In this document: one piece after another, positions 14,660 through 22,782 of the stretch | How the letters are laid out: each line of letters begins with the position of its first letter | How positions within the stretch are numbered: position 1 is the stretch's first letter | Source of the DNA: a virus | IMG/VR virus record: IMGVR_UViG_3300028557_000138 | Location: 1-30,288 of that record | Length of the DNA stretch: 30,288 nucleotides | Strand: one strand, 5' to 3' | Notes under the pieces: generated by a model | What the model saw: the letters and a program-made list of their open reading frames with translations, nothing else | What the model was told of the DNA's origin: nothing | The model's database searches: none | Translations under genes and position numbers: made by a program

Positions 14660-15946
14660 TTACTGGTTGAACAACAAGATGCCGGACATCTCGGGGTTCT
14701 TGTTCACGACGCCAAACAGCGTGTCGAGACGGTACTTGATCGTCATGCTGTCGATGTCATAGAACTTCTGCATCACCAACTCGACGCCCTGGTCGGTACT
14801 TGCACGCATCACTGCGACGCCAGCATCGGATGGGACGGCATAGCGGCCAGGCAAGATTTCCAACGAATCACGCTGCCAGAACACGTTGACCTGTGCGGTG
14901 TTCACGTTCAAGAAGGTGATGGCGGAAGTGTTCGAGGCGGTAGCCACGTCCACGTTCTTGTACTGCAGCTGTGCATCGGTAGGTGCAACACCTTGAGCGC
15001 CGATGATCGGAGGAGTGATCACCAGGCTGGTGCCACCGGCAGGCACGCTCACGACACGGAATGTCTTGAGCTGGCCAGTCGATTGCTTGGTGATGTGGTG
15101 CACAGCGAACACGCCAGCGATGGTGAACGAATCACCAGCACGCACGTTGGTCGAAGAGCTCACGGTCACGGTCTGGAAACGGTTGTCCACGTTGATCTGG
15201 CCGCCCACGGAGGTGGAAGTGGCCTGAGGCGTGTAGTTGGCTTGAGTACCTGCGCCATCGGTGTCGATGGTGATGGATGCGCCACCAGCAGCAGCGAGCT
15301 GACGGTTTGCGTAGTCCATCTTGTAGGTGTCAAAGCCAGCGACCATGCCGACGTGCGAGCGCTCGTAAGCCTTGTCCGACTTCATGTTGCCAAAGCTGCG
15401 AGCAGTGCCAACCAGGTTACCAGCCAGGCCGTTGTAGTCGCGGCTGGACAGGGCCATGAAGCGGTCGTAGTCAGGCACGCCTTGCTCGTTCATGATGGCG
15501 TCGCACAGGGCCACGTCGTCATAGTCACCAGCAGCAGCGGCAATCGGCACAACCAAAGAACCCAAGCCAGCGGCTGCGTTCATGATGGCGATGTTGATAT
15601 CGCTGGCCAGCTTTTGCTTGGCGCTGTCGCCCAAACGACCTTCTTGCAATGCGTCACGCAATTGCAGGGTGGTCATTTCCCAAGGCACAGTCTTGCTGAA
15701 GCCAAGGGTTGCAGGGACGGCCAACTGGGTCATGCCTTGATAGCCAGGGATCGGAGTACCAGGGGTGGTATTGATCGACTGAGCGATGTAAGGCTGTGGA
15801 CGCCAGATGGTGTCGTTCGACCGAGCCATTTCGGTCTGGTTGGTGTTGTACACCGACACGTTGCGGGACAATACCAATGCGTCTTGGAAGCCTTCGAGGA
15901 GGTCTTCAAACGCGACGCGTTCTTCTTTGCTGAATGAGTTTGCCAT
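14660..15946 (-). CDS. Major capsid (coat) protein, P22 gp5-like
   Basis: This 428-residue protein (P22 coat: 430) starts at 15946 with AGGAG upstream. P22-coat hallmarks include RSNDTIWRPQPY (P22 has RSSNTIWMPVE), NIAIMNAAAGLGSLVV, VAGFDTYKMDYA and the I-domain/late block INVDNRFQTVTVSSSTNVRAGDSFTIAGV (P22 has [29 protein letters not shown]). LNVNTAQVNVFWQRDSLEI closes the conserved part. These are the shell-forming HK97-fold residues plus the inserted I-domain characteristic of P22. It forms the T=7-type head with the neighbouring scaffold and portal. A terminator follows the gene. Confidence 0.95.
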   Translation of the reverse strand: MANSFSKEERVAFEDLLEGFQDALVLSRNVSVYNTNQTEMARSNDTIWRPQPYIAQSINTTPGTPIPGYQGMTQLAVPATLGFSKTVPWEMTTLQLRDALQEGRLGDSAKQKLASDINIAIMNAAAGLGSLVVPIAAAAGDYDDVALCDAIMNEQGVPDYDRFMALSSRDYNGLAGNLVGTARSFGNMKSDKAYERSHVGMVAGFDTYKMDYANRQLAAAGGASITIDTDGAGTQANYTPQATSTSVGGQINVDNRFQTVTVSSSTNVRAGDSFTIAGVFAVHHITKQSTGQLKTFRVVSVPAGGTSLVITPPIIGAQGVAPTDAQLQYKNVDVATASNTSAITFLNVNTAQVNVFWQRDSLEILPGRYAVPSDAGVAVMRASTDQGVELVMQKFYDIDSMTIKYRLDTLFGVVNKNPEMSGILLFNQ

Positions 15947-15969
15947 GATGGGCTCCTAAATTTAAAAAA

Positions 15970-16866
15970 TCATTTTGAAGCTGCTCGCTTCTGCGCCTTG
16001 TACTGAATGACTTTCGTCATGTTGCCAGTACGCGCCGCTTCTTCTCGCAGCCGTTCAAGGGTTGAGTCCACTGCGCCAGACACTCGACCAGTTGAGCTGA
16101 TCATGCGTTCCGGTGCCGGGGCTGCCTTTCGGTTCGTAACTTTCAATTCCTTCTCCAGTTTCGCTACCGCAAAGGCAAACTTTACGGGGTCTTCGATCTT
16201 GGCCAGCTCTGTTGCCTTCTTCGGGTTTTTGCCGAGTGCGTAAATCACCAGAGCAGGATTGTCCGCGCCTTGCAGCACGACGCCTTGTTGCGTGATGTTG
16301 AAGAGTTCCTGGGCGACTGCCTCGGCATCCTCAAAATCTCGCACACGCAGCTCAGCTTTCGCCTTGCCGTAGCCGTCGAGCTTTTCCTGCCAGGCTTGCT
16401 TTTGCGCTTGCTCAGCCTGCTGAATCTTTTGGGATTCAGCATCGGCCACTCGCTTGCGGTCAAACCAGTCTGCCAGTGCAGCTTCGAACCTGTCAGCGTC
16501 ATAGTCGTGATCTTCCAGCTTTGGCTTTGGCCCAAGGATGACCGGCTTTTTCTCGGTCGTTTGGGTCAGCTTGGCTTCGAGTTCTCGAATGCGCTTTTCC
16601 TTTTCTCTGTTTGCCTTACGCAGCTCTTTCACCCAACCAGGCGCATGAGCTTGCTCTTCGGGAGGTGGCGCTTCCTCACCAATGGAGACGATCACTTCGT
16701 CGGCATCATCCTCGGCTTGATCGTTGCCGGAGTCTTGATCTTGCTGGTCGGCGTCGGAATTTTGCTCGTCGCCCACTTGCTCAGTTTCGATCTCTTCGTC
16801 CTGGTCTTCGATCACCACGGATTCGCCGTCGTTGCTCTCATCTCCTGTAACTGCCTTTTTGTTCAT
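15970..16866 (-). CDS. Scaffolding protein, P22 gp8-like
   Basis: The protein has 298 residues (P22 gp8: 303). It starts with a strongly acidic low-complexity region (GESVVIEDQDEEIETEQ, then ADQQDQDSGNDQAEDDADE). Charged helices follow: VKELRKANREKEKRIRELEAKL and a long Gln/Ala/Lys helix. The C-terminus is basic (LERLREEAARTGNMTKVIQYKAQKRAASK). This is the P22 scaffold pattern: acidic N-terminus, helical middle, and a basic helix-turn-helix end that binds the coat. Its place between portal and coat is the canonical place. It directs procapsid assembly and leaves before DNA packaging. A hairpin lies just upstream of its start (see 16884-16910). Confidence 0.9.
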   Translation of the reverse strand: MNKKAVTGDESNDGESVVIEDQDEEIETEQVGDEQNSDADQQDQDSGNDQAEDDADEVIVSIGEEAPPPEEQAHAPGWVKELRKANREKEKRIRELEAKLTQTTEKKPVILGPKPKLEDHDYDADRFEAALADWFDRKRVADAESQKIQQAEQAQKQAWQEKLDGYGKAKAELRVRDFEDAEAVAQELFNITQQGVVLQGADNPALVIYALGKNPKKATELAKIEDPVKFAFAVAKLEKELKVTNRKAAPAPERMISSTGRVSGAVDSTLERLREEAARTGNMTKVIQYKAQKRAASK

Positions 16867-16883
16867 TCAAATACCCCATTTGA

Positions 16884-16910
16884 CTCACCCATTTAAAACG
16901 GCTGGGTGGG
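16884..16910 (-). other. Hairpin in the leader of the scaffold gene
   Basis: In the 78-base gap between portal and scaffold, the minus-strand RNA can pair CACCCA with TGGGTG (6 bp) around an 11-base loop, with one further C-G pair outside a mismatch. The stem ends 18 bases before the scaffold ATG at 16866. No T-run follows, so it is not a terminator. In P22, the scaffold gene is regulated after transcription by its own product, which makes a leader hairpin here interesting. Its role is inferred. Confidence 0.4.
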
Positions 16911-16944
16911 ATTCCGTATAACCACATTCTCCACTAAAACGCTG

Positions 16945-19005
16945 TCATCTGACAACAGGTTGCACTTGTTCACCAAGCATTGCCTGCTGATTTGCCTCGA
17001 TAGCGCTTAGGGCCATGTTTTGATCGATCTCGCCAGTCTTGGCCAAAGTCTCCGCCGTCTTGGCGCGAGACAGCTCTGCGTCGGCCACGGTCTTGATGGT
17101 GCTGGCGCGTGCCTGGGCAGCTTTGGCCACGGCCTCTTCGGCTGCAGCCTGCAAGAAGATCGAGTTCGGGTCTTCCTTCTGGTTTTGTGCCTCGGCCATG
17201 AGCACTTCCAGCTCTTTGTCGGTCGGCTTGACCACGCCCATCTTGATCAGGCGCTGGCGGAAGAAGTCGCGCACCTCGCCAATGCCCTCGCCTTCCATGT
17301 TCATCATGGACATGGCACCGAGCACCTGGAGGGTTTCTGGGTCTTGCGTGATCTGCATCATGCCGGTCAGGGCACGCACTGTGGCTGCACGTTTGGAGCT
17401 GGACGATGGGCCGACCTCGACGTTGACGTCGAACTTGGCAGCGCTCAGGTCGTTGGCCATGCGCACTTCGCCGGTTTCCTGGTCGATTGTGGGCGTCATC
17501 AGCTTGACGGTGTCGGTGGATTCGTCCTCGGTAATGACCTTCATGGTGCGGCCTTCCTCGATGTAGACGTCCTTTGCCATCGACAGCCACACCTCGCCGC
17601 AGCGCTTCATGGCTTTGGCAAAGTTGCTCATGTAGATGAAGGTCTGCATGTCCAGGCGCTGCTGGATCATCTCCACGGCCTTGCCGCTGATGTTGCTGAC
17701 CATCTTGTCAGCGCCAGACGGGTTGCCCAGAATGTCCTGCATGTCCTGCTCGGTCACCTGCAGCAGGGCTGCCATGGCCGGTGGGATTTGTGGGCTGCGA
17801 GTGTAGGCCACAGGGCCGCTGATGCTTTGGCTGCCGTCGGGGCCAGTGATCGGGTTGATCAGCAGGTAAGGGTAATCCTTGAGGTTGTCCTCTGCCCACA
17901 TAACCTGGTGGCCAGCGACCTGCTCAGGCGTGAGGATTGGCTTCTCGACGCTGGACAGGGCGCTGATCTCGCCCAGCTTGGACAGTTGCATGTTCTTCAG
18001 GCGCTGCGCGTCCTTGGCCAGGCGAACGTGGCCCATGCAACGCTCGACGTTGTCCACAAACCAGCGCTTGCCGTAAACCGGGATGATCGGGATGCACTTG
18101 CCTGCGATGTAGCCAGCGTCCTCAAGGATGCGGCCACCGGACATGATGTACTTATGAACCTTGCGCGACTTGATCTTGCGCTGGCGCACTTCTTGGCTGC
18201 CAATGGCAGCCAGGGTGTTCTCCAGCTCTGGGTCTTCCTCAAAGTCCTTTGAACGGTAGCGTTCCTCGGTGCCGTCGATGTTGCGGAAGATGCGGATTGT
18301 CTCGGTAACGTCCTCGACCTTGTAGTATTCCGCGATGTAAACCACATCGGGCGTGGCCCAGTCGAATTCGTACTGGTGCACGATCTTTGGCCAGTTGGTC
18401 GGGTCGTCGCCCCACTCTTTCTTGTAGGATTCATACGTCATCGAATAGACGACGTAACAGAAACGTGCGTCGGCCTTGTCCTGGCGCTTGGCGTTCAGGT
18501 CAAAGAAAACCGAGCTGTCGGCATCAAAGATCGGCTCGATCTGAATGCGCTGGCGCTCGTTATCCTCGTCCTCGTCGTCCTCATAGGTGGTGCGCAGACG
18601 CCAGGCACCAAAGCCACCGCCCACTGCTTCCTCGAAGGCGTTGTCGTAGGCCTCGTCGGCCACGCTGTCCTGCTCGTCGGCACGGTACAGACCGTCGCAG
18701 GTCTCGGCCAGCTTGTCGGACATGCTGCCGTCCTTGGACACGTAGTCCACGGTGATGCGGTTGTTGCGGTATTCGTTGATGATCCGAATGACCGACAGCA
18801 TGATTTTGTTGACTTCAAACTTCGGCTTGTTCTCGTAGATTTCCCACAGGGGGCCTTCCCACTGAGCGCCGGACAAACTGTAGAAGCGTCGGTCTTGAAG
18901 GCATTGCAGCCGTTCGTCGCGCAGCGCCGTCTGGACGTTGTCGAATTGAGCCAGCGCTTCTGCGTGAACATTTGCTAGTCGCTGATCTTTTGAAATGCGT
19001 GCCAT
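16945..19005 (-). CDS. Portal protein, P22 gp1-like
   Basis: This 686-residue protein (P22 gp1: 725) has GAGGGC upstream of the start at 19005. It contains FYSLSGAQWEGPL, NKIMLSVIRIINEYRNNRITVDYV, AFEEAVGGGFGAWRL, IIPVYGKRWFVDNVERCMGHVRLAKDAQRLKN and IPPAMAALLQVTEQDMQDILGNP, all typical of the P22-portal family (clip/stem/wing core). The C-terminus (about 590-686) is a long Ala/Gln/Lys/Glu helix corresponding to the P22 barrel region. Twelve copies form the vertex channel through which terminase packs DNA. Order after terminase and before scaffold agrees with P22. Confidence 0.92.
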   Translation of the reverse strand: MARISKDQRLANVHAEALAQFDNVQTALRDERLQCLQDRRFYSLSGAQWEGPLWEIYENKPKFEVNKIMLSVIRIINEYRNNRITVDYVSKDGSMSDKLAETCDGLYRADEQDSVADEAYDNAFEEAVGGGFGAWRLRTTYEDDEDEDNERQRIQIEPIFDADSSVFFDLNAKRQDKADARFCYVVYSMTYESYKKEWGDDPTNWPKIVHQYEFDWATPDVVYIAEYYKVEDVTETIRIFRNIDGTEERYRSKDFEEDPELENTLAAIGSQEVRQRKIKSRKVHKYIMSGGRILEDAGYIAGKCIPIIPVYGKRWFVDNVERCMGHVRLAKDAQRLKNMQLSKLGEISALSSVEKPILTPEQVAGHQVMWAEDNLKDYPYLLINPITGPDGSQSISGPVAYTRSPQIPPAMAALLQVTEQDMQDILGNPSGADKMVSNISGKAVEMIQQRLDMQTFIYMSNFAKAMKRCGEVWLSMAKDVYIEEGRTMKVITEDESTDTVKLMTPTIDQETGEVRMANDLSAAKFDVNVEVGPSSSSKRAATVRALTGMMQITQDPETLQVLGAMSMMNMEGEGIGEVRDFFRQRLIKMGVVKPTDKELEVLMAEAQNQKEDPNSIFLQAAAEEAVAKAAQARASTIKTVADAELSRAKTAETLAKTGEIDQNMALSAIEANQQAMLGEQVQPVVR

Positions 19006-19039
19006 ATTTTTGCCCTCGTTTCAAGTATTTTCGCACCGA

Positions 19040-20506
19040 TCACCATCGATTGACAACCGGCAGCGGTTTGAAGCTGGCGGCCTTGTTGGCCGGTAGCCGC
19101 TGCACCAGGTTGATGGCGTCGAACATGGGGTCGAGCTGGTCGTCGTGTGCACCAGACGGGAAAGCGGCCACCTCGGCCAGGAAATCGGACAGCCAGGGCG
19201 CGTCGTGCGGCAGCAGGACATTGCCCGACTCGATAAACGGGGCTGCGTCGTAACCTCGACTGATCTTGTCCTTGTTGCGCTGCACGGCCACCACCGGGAT
19301 GCCCTCGCGCCGGAAGGTCTGGATCAGGCCGGTGCCAGAAACCTTGTCTTCCACGTACATGCCGCGCATGGCAGCGCCTTGGGCCACGGGCCGCTGGTCG
19401 TTTAGGTGCTTGAGCCAGAAGGCCCTGGCCTGCACCAGCAGCTCAGGGGCCTCCCACTTGCCGCGCACCTGGTCGAGCTTGACCGCCTGGCCAATGCTTG
19501 AGCATGCCCAACACTGCAGCACCGTCCAGTCGTTGTGGTCGGCAGTCTTTTGGGCCGTGTCCACCGTCAGGAAGCGGAACTCAAGCTGCGGGATGCTTGA
19601 CCAGAACTTGAACCAGTCGGTATTGATGATGCCGCCGCCTCGGGGTGCTGGCCGTTGTTGCAGCTGTCCGGCTGTGCCGTAGGTTCCCAGGGTTTGCTCC
19701 AACTCGGTGACCTGGGCTTCACCAAAGCGCTCGGGGAACATCAGCTCGCCTTCCTTGGTGCGCGGGTCAGTCCAGCCGATGCTGGTGGTGCAGCGGAAGG
19801 CAGGCTCAAAGCGCATCGGGATGCACAGGTGCGTATAAGGCAGACCCATCTCCTTGATGACGCCGGAAATGTCTTTCTCGTTCAGGCGTTGCATGATTAC
19901 AACGATAGCCGACTTGTCCGAGTTGACGCGGGTCGGCAGGGTCTCGGTGAAGGCAATGCGTGCGGCCTCCAGCTTGGCCGCGCTGTTGGCGTTGTCGGCG
20001 CTGATTGGGTCGTCCAGTATGACACGGTCGCCACGCACGCCGGTCATGCTGGTGAAAGCTCGGGCCTGCCGGATGCCTTTGCGGGTATTCCCGAACTCTC
20101 GCTTTCCGTCCAGGTCGGCCAGGAGGTCAAGCGGCCAGAGCTTCTGGAACCACTCGGACTTGATCAGGTCACGGCAGCGTCGGCTGTCTCGGATGGCCAA
20201 CTGCTCCTCGTGGGCCGTACCCACAAAGCGCATCTCAGGCAGGCCAACTGGCCCCCATTCCCAGGCTGGCCAGATCACGCCGGTCAGCAGGGACTTCATA
20301 GAGCCAGGCGGCACGTTCATCAGGAGGCGGGTGATTTCGCCCTTGGTCACGGCTTCCAGGTGCAGGCAGATGGCGTCCAGCGCCCAACCCCACTTCAGTT
20401 GCGCAGCCGGTTCAAGCACGCGCCAGGCACGCTTGGCAAACTCGGCCAGGCTGCGCTTGCACAGTTCGCGCTCGATGGCCAGAAGGTCAGCTTGCGTCAG
20501 TTGCAT
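19040..20506 (-). CDS. Terminase large subunit (packaging ATPase and nuclease)
   Basis: The protein has 488 residues from the ATG at 20506 (an in-frame TTG five codons earlier is less likely). The ATPase domain has Walker A PPGSMKS near residues 66-72 and Walker B VILDD near 162-166. A linker with YGTAGQLQQRPAP, a fixed mark of this family, leads to an RNase H-like nuclease. Its acidic residues are at VDTAQ (about 316), VEDKVSG (about 386) and GAHDDQLD (455-456). Both domains are complete. The enzyme cuts concatemers and pumps DNA through the portal. The start overlaps the end of the inserted endonuclease gene by 20 nt, so its translation now depends on that gene's end. Confidence 0.93.
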   Translation of the reverse strand: MQLTQADLLAIERELCKRSLAEFAKRAWRVLEPAAQLKWGWALDAICLHLEAVTKGEITRLLMNVPPGSMKSLLTGVIWPAWEWGPVGLPEMRFVGTAHEEQLAIRDSRRCRDLIKSEWFQKLWPLDLLADLDGKREFGNTRKGIRQARAFTSMTGVRGDRVILDDPISADNANSAAKLEAARIAFTETLPTRVNSDKSAIVVIMQRLNEKDISGVIKEMGLPYTHLCIPMRFEPAFRCTTSIGWTDPRTKEGELMFPERFGEAQVTELEQTLGTYGTAGQLQQRPAPRGGGIINTDWFKFWSSIPQLEFRFLTVDTAQKTADHNDWTVLQCWACSSIGQAVKLDQVRGKWEAPELLVQARAFWLKHLNDQRPVAQGAAMRGMYVEDKVSGTGLIQTFRREGIPVVAVQRNKDKISRGYDAAPFIESGNVLLPHDAPWLSDFLAEVAAFPSGAHDDQLDPMFDAINLVQRLPANKAASFKPLPVVNRW

Positions 20507-21056
20507 TTTTGCAGCTCTCAAAGTGGTAACGCTTCATGATCGGAACACCACCAATCAGCAAACAGTGTGGGCATTGGATTTTTGGTTTTGGTTTACCGGA
20601 CATGGTCTCGCTGATCTTTTTTCTGGTGTTTGAATCTCTTGGTTTCCCGGCCATGTGTTTGTTGCCTATTTTTTTGGCACTCAACTTTTCTTTGGTTTCA
20701 TGGCTGAAAACTTTTCCGATGTGTGAAATAGAAAGTTTTTTTCTGGTTTCTTCGGTTGGGACATAACCAGAACATCCTTCTCCGCCATCAGTCATGTTGC
20801 AAAGCCGAATGCCAATGGCACGAAGCTGATCGATTCGTTCAGCCTCAGCAAGAAAAGCAAGTTCCTCTGTGACGTTTTGAATCGTCATGCGCACAGAAAA
20901 ACCACCGGATTTCGCAACAATGCTTTTCCAATGTTTGCTTCTTTTGCCGGTAACGTAAGCGCGTTTTTTGCAGCCTTTGCCAACGTAAAAAACATTTCCA
21001 GTGTCATTGCGGATGTGCTCATAAACGTAAAACATTTTTTCTGGAACCGGTGTCAT
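20487..21056 (-). CDS. GIY-YIG homing endonuclease with NUMOD3 motifs
   Basis: This is a 189-residue protein. The N-terminus has the GIY-YIG-type pair FYVYEH (residues 9-14) and VFYVGKG (22-28), then a helix with R75 and a Glu-rich stretch. NUMOD3-type DNA-binding repeats follow: TEETRKKLSISHIGK (101-115), SHETKEKLSAKKIGNK and NTRKKISETMSGKP. It ends with a C2H2-like finger CPHC-x16-CKN. This matches the free-standing endonucleases of T4-like and other phages. It lies exactly between the terminase genes, is visibly richer in A/T with T-runs, and has no counterpart in the P22 order. It is therefore a probable recent insertion that spreads by cutting unoccupied phage genomes. Confidence 0.88.
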   Translation of the reverse strand: MTPVPEKMFYVYEHIRNDTGNVFYVGKGCKKRAYVTGKRSKHWKSIVAKSGGFSVRMTIQNVTEELAFLAEAERIDQLRAIGIRLCNMTDGGEGCSGYVPTEETRKKLSISHIGKVFSHETKEKLSAKKIGNKHMAGKPRDSNTRKKISETMSGKPKPKIQCPHCLLIGGVPIMKRYHFESCKNATDAS

Positions 21057-21059
21057 TGC

Positions 21060-21542
21060 TTACTCGCTACCAGTTGCATCTTTTGCGGCCATGATCTGCG
21101 CTAGCACATCGGTGCCAAGTTGGGAAACGTCCAGGGTGGCCACGGCAATCGGTGCGCCGTTGGCTCCGGTGTGCTCCAGCTGCCTGGGCGGTTCTTTCCA
21201 GCCCATCTGGCACTTCGACCACCAAATCTGCGCGGTCGTGTCGCCTGCCATGGCTTTCTGGAAGATGCCCTTGCCGATCTGAGCGTTGGCCTTGGCCTTG
21301 CCGTTCACCAGTTCGGTGGCGAACTTGTCGCGCAGCGTGTCGATGCAAATGCCTTCTCGAATCAGGGCAGCGATCTGCTCAAACGGCACGCCGTAACCCG
21401 ACATTGCCTCCACCTGCTTGCGCTCGGCATCGGTCGGCTCAAAGGGTTTGCGGCCAGCGCCAGGACGTGCGCCGCCGTTCTTTTTGGGTTGAACTGCCTC
21501 TTTTTTAGGCAGTCGGGTGGATTTTTCAGGTGTTTTTGCCAT
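21060..21542 (-). CDS. Terminase small subunit
   Basis: The protein has 160 residues and starts at 21542, overlapping the preceding gene by 17 nt. The N-terminal tail is basic with an AT-hook-like GGARPGAGRKPF. A helix-turn-helix-like segment follows: MSGYGVPFEQIAALIREGICIDTLRDKF. Then comes a helical core with GKGIFQKAMAGDTTAQIWW, a block frequent in small terminase subunits. The C-terminus is Ala-rich. It recognises phage DNA and activates the large subunit. The neighbour downstream (terminase large) confirms the identification even though an endonuclease has been inserted between them. Confidence 0.85.
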   Translation of the reverse strand: MAKTPEKSTRLPKKEAVQPKKNGGARPGAGRKPFEPTDAERKQVEAMSGYGVPFEQIAALIREGICIDTLRDKFATELVNGKAKANAQIGKGIFQKAMAGDTTAQIWWSKCQMGWKEPPRQLEHTGANGAPIAVATLDVSQLGTDVLAQIMAAKDATGSE

Positions 21543-22782
21543 TTGTAACCTCCGCGAAAGGTTCGCCAGTTTCTGCGTGAGTTGCTATTTTGCCTGTGAA
21601 ATCCTGCCAGCGCTTCACAATCACATCGCAATACTTTGGATCAAGCTCCATGATTCGAGCGACGCGCCCGTTCTTCTCGGCTGCGATCAGGGTGGTGCCA
21701 GAGCCTCCAAAGCTGTCCAGGACTTGGTCGCCGCCCTTGGTGTTGTTCAGGAGCTGGTACTCGAACAGGGCCACCGGCTTCATGGTCGGGTGCTCACCGT
21801 TCTTTGCTGGACGGTCAAACTCCAAGATGGTGGTTTGCTTTCGGTCTGCTGCCCAAAGGTGGCCTGCTCCCTCTTTCCAGCCGTACAGGCAAGGCTCATG
21901 CTTCCAGTGGTAATCCTGGCGTCCCATCACAATGCTGGACTTCTTCCATATCAAGCACTGTCGCACAGCCCAGCCAGCGTCCTTGGCCGCGCCTCGGAAG
22001 TTGTAGCCCTCGGAGTCTGCGTGCCAGATGTAGAACACAGCGCCAGGCTTCATGACTGTGTCGGCTGCGGTGTAAGCATCGCGCAAGAACTGTCGAAAAT
22101 CCTCGTCTGGCATTTTGTCGTTCATGATCTTGAGGCCGTTTTTACGCTCTGGATCGCCATGATTTCCGCCCTGCACAGCTACGTTGTACGGTGGGTCGGT
22201 CAGCCACATGTCCACCAGCTGGCCGTCGGTGAGCTTTTCCAGGTCGCTGACGCTTGTGCTGTCGCCACACAGGAGGCGGTGCTTACCCATCACCCAAATG
22301 TCACCGGGCACGGTGCGCGGATGTTCGGGCAGCGGTGGTGCATCGTCAGGATCGGTCAGTCCTTCAGTTCCAACGGGCGCCAGCAGCTCCTTGATCTCGT
22401 CCAGGTCGAAGCCGGTCAGCTCCAGGTCAAAGCCAAGCTCCTGCAGGTCGGCAAACTCAACCTTCAGCATTTCGGTGTCCCATCCTGAGTTCAGCGCCAG
22501 CCGGTTGTCGGCAATCACATAAGCGCGTTTTTGCGCGTCTGTCAAGTGGTCGAGTCGGATGCACGGCACGTCGGTCAGGCCCAACTTGCGTGCAGCGAGC
22601 ACTCGGCCATGCCCGGCAATGATTCCCCCCCCCCCGTCAATCAGCACTGGATTGGTGAATCCGAATTCCTTGATGGATGCAGCGATCTGGGCCACCTGCG
22701 CGTCGCTGTGGGTGCGACTGTTGCGTATATATGGAACGAGCGCATCAATATGGATTGCCTCAAGTTTGTCTGGCAGTTTCAT
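21526..22782 (-). CDS. ParB-like domain fused to DNA N6-adenine/N4-cytosine methyltransferase
   Basis: This 418-residue protein's ATG at 22782 overlaps the NinG stop (ATGA). Residues about 8-95 form a ParB/sulfiredoxin-type domain: YIRNSRTHSDAQVAQIAASI, then IIAGHGRVLAARKLG, ending YVIADNRLALNSGW. The methyltransferase follows with TDPPYN (DPPY at 196-199) first and the S-adenosylmethionine site DSFGGSGTTLIAAE (FGGSGTT at 358-364) last, which is the beta-class order. HPTMKPVALFEYQLL lies between. It should methylate DNA, perhaps to protect the phage from host restriction. Residues 50-53 are four glycines encoded by an 11-G run (22625-22635), a possible on/off switch. Confidence 0.9.
   Translation of the reverse strand: MKLPDKLEAIHIDALVPYIRNSRTHSDAQVAQIAASIKEFGFTNPVLIDGGGGIIAGHGRVLAARKLGLTDVPCIRLDHLTDAQKRAYVIADNRLALNSGWDTEMLKVEFADLQELGFDLELTGFDLDEIKELLAPVGTEGLTDPDDAPPLPEHPRTVPGDIWVMGKHRLLCGDSTSVSDLEKLTDGQLVDMWLTDPPYNVAVQGGNHGDPERKNGLKIMNDKMPDEDFRQFLRDAYTAADTVMKPGAVFYIWHADSEGYNFRGAAKDAGWAVRQCLIWKKSSIVMGRQDYHWKHEPCLYGWKEGAGHLWAADRKQTTILEFDRPAKNGEHPTMKPVALFEYQLLNNTKGGDQVLDSFGGSGTTLIAAEKNGRVARIMELDPKYCDVIVKRWQDFTGKIATHAETGEPFAEVTNGKNT
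22625..22635. repeat. 11-base G tract inside the methyltransferase gene
   Basis: Eleven consecutive C on the plus strand, G on the coding strand, encode the glycines at residues 50-53 within the ParB-like domain. It is the longest G/C homopolymer noticed in the window. A one-base change would shift the frame well before the methyltransferase motifs. Homopolymers of this length slip readily during replication and in sequencing. Confidence 0.9.

Noticed and set aside
14594-15937. 447-residue open frame on the plus strand
   Set aside because: It is a shadow of the coat gene on the opposite strand; its protein is His/Val/Gly-rich without any domain, and the minus-strand protein is clearly P22 coat-like.
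17020-18252. 410-residue open frame on the plus strand
   Set aside because: Antisense to the portal gene, low-complexity Leu/His/Gly composition, no ribosome site or domain.
19655-20539. 294-residue plus-strand frame opposite the terminase large subunit
   Set aside because: Antisense to a gene with intact Walker and nuclease motifs; the frame follows from codon bias in the coding strand.
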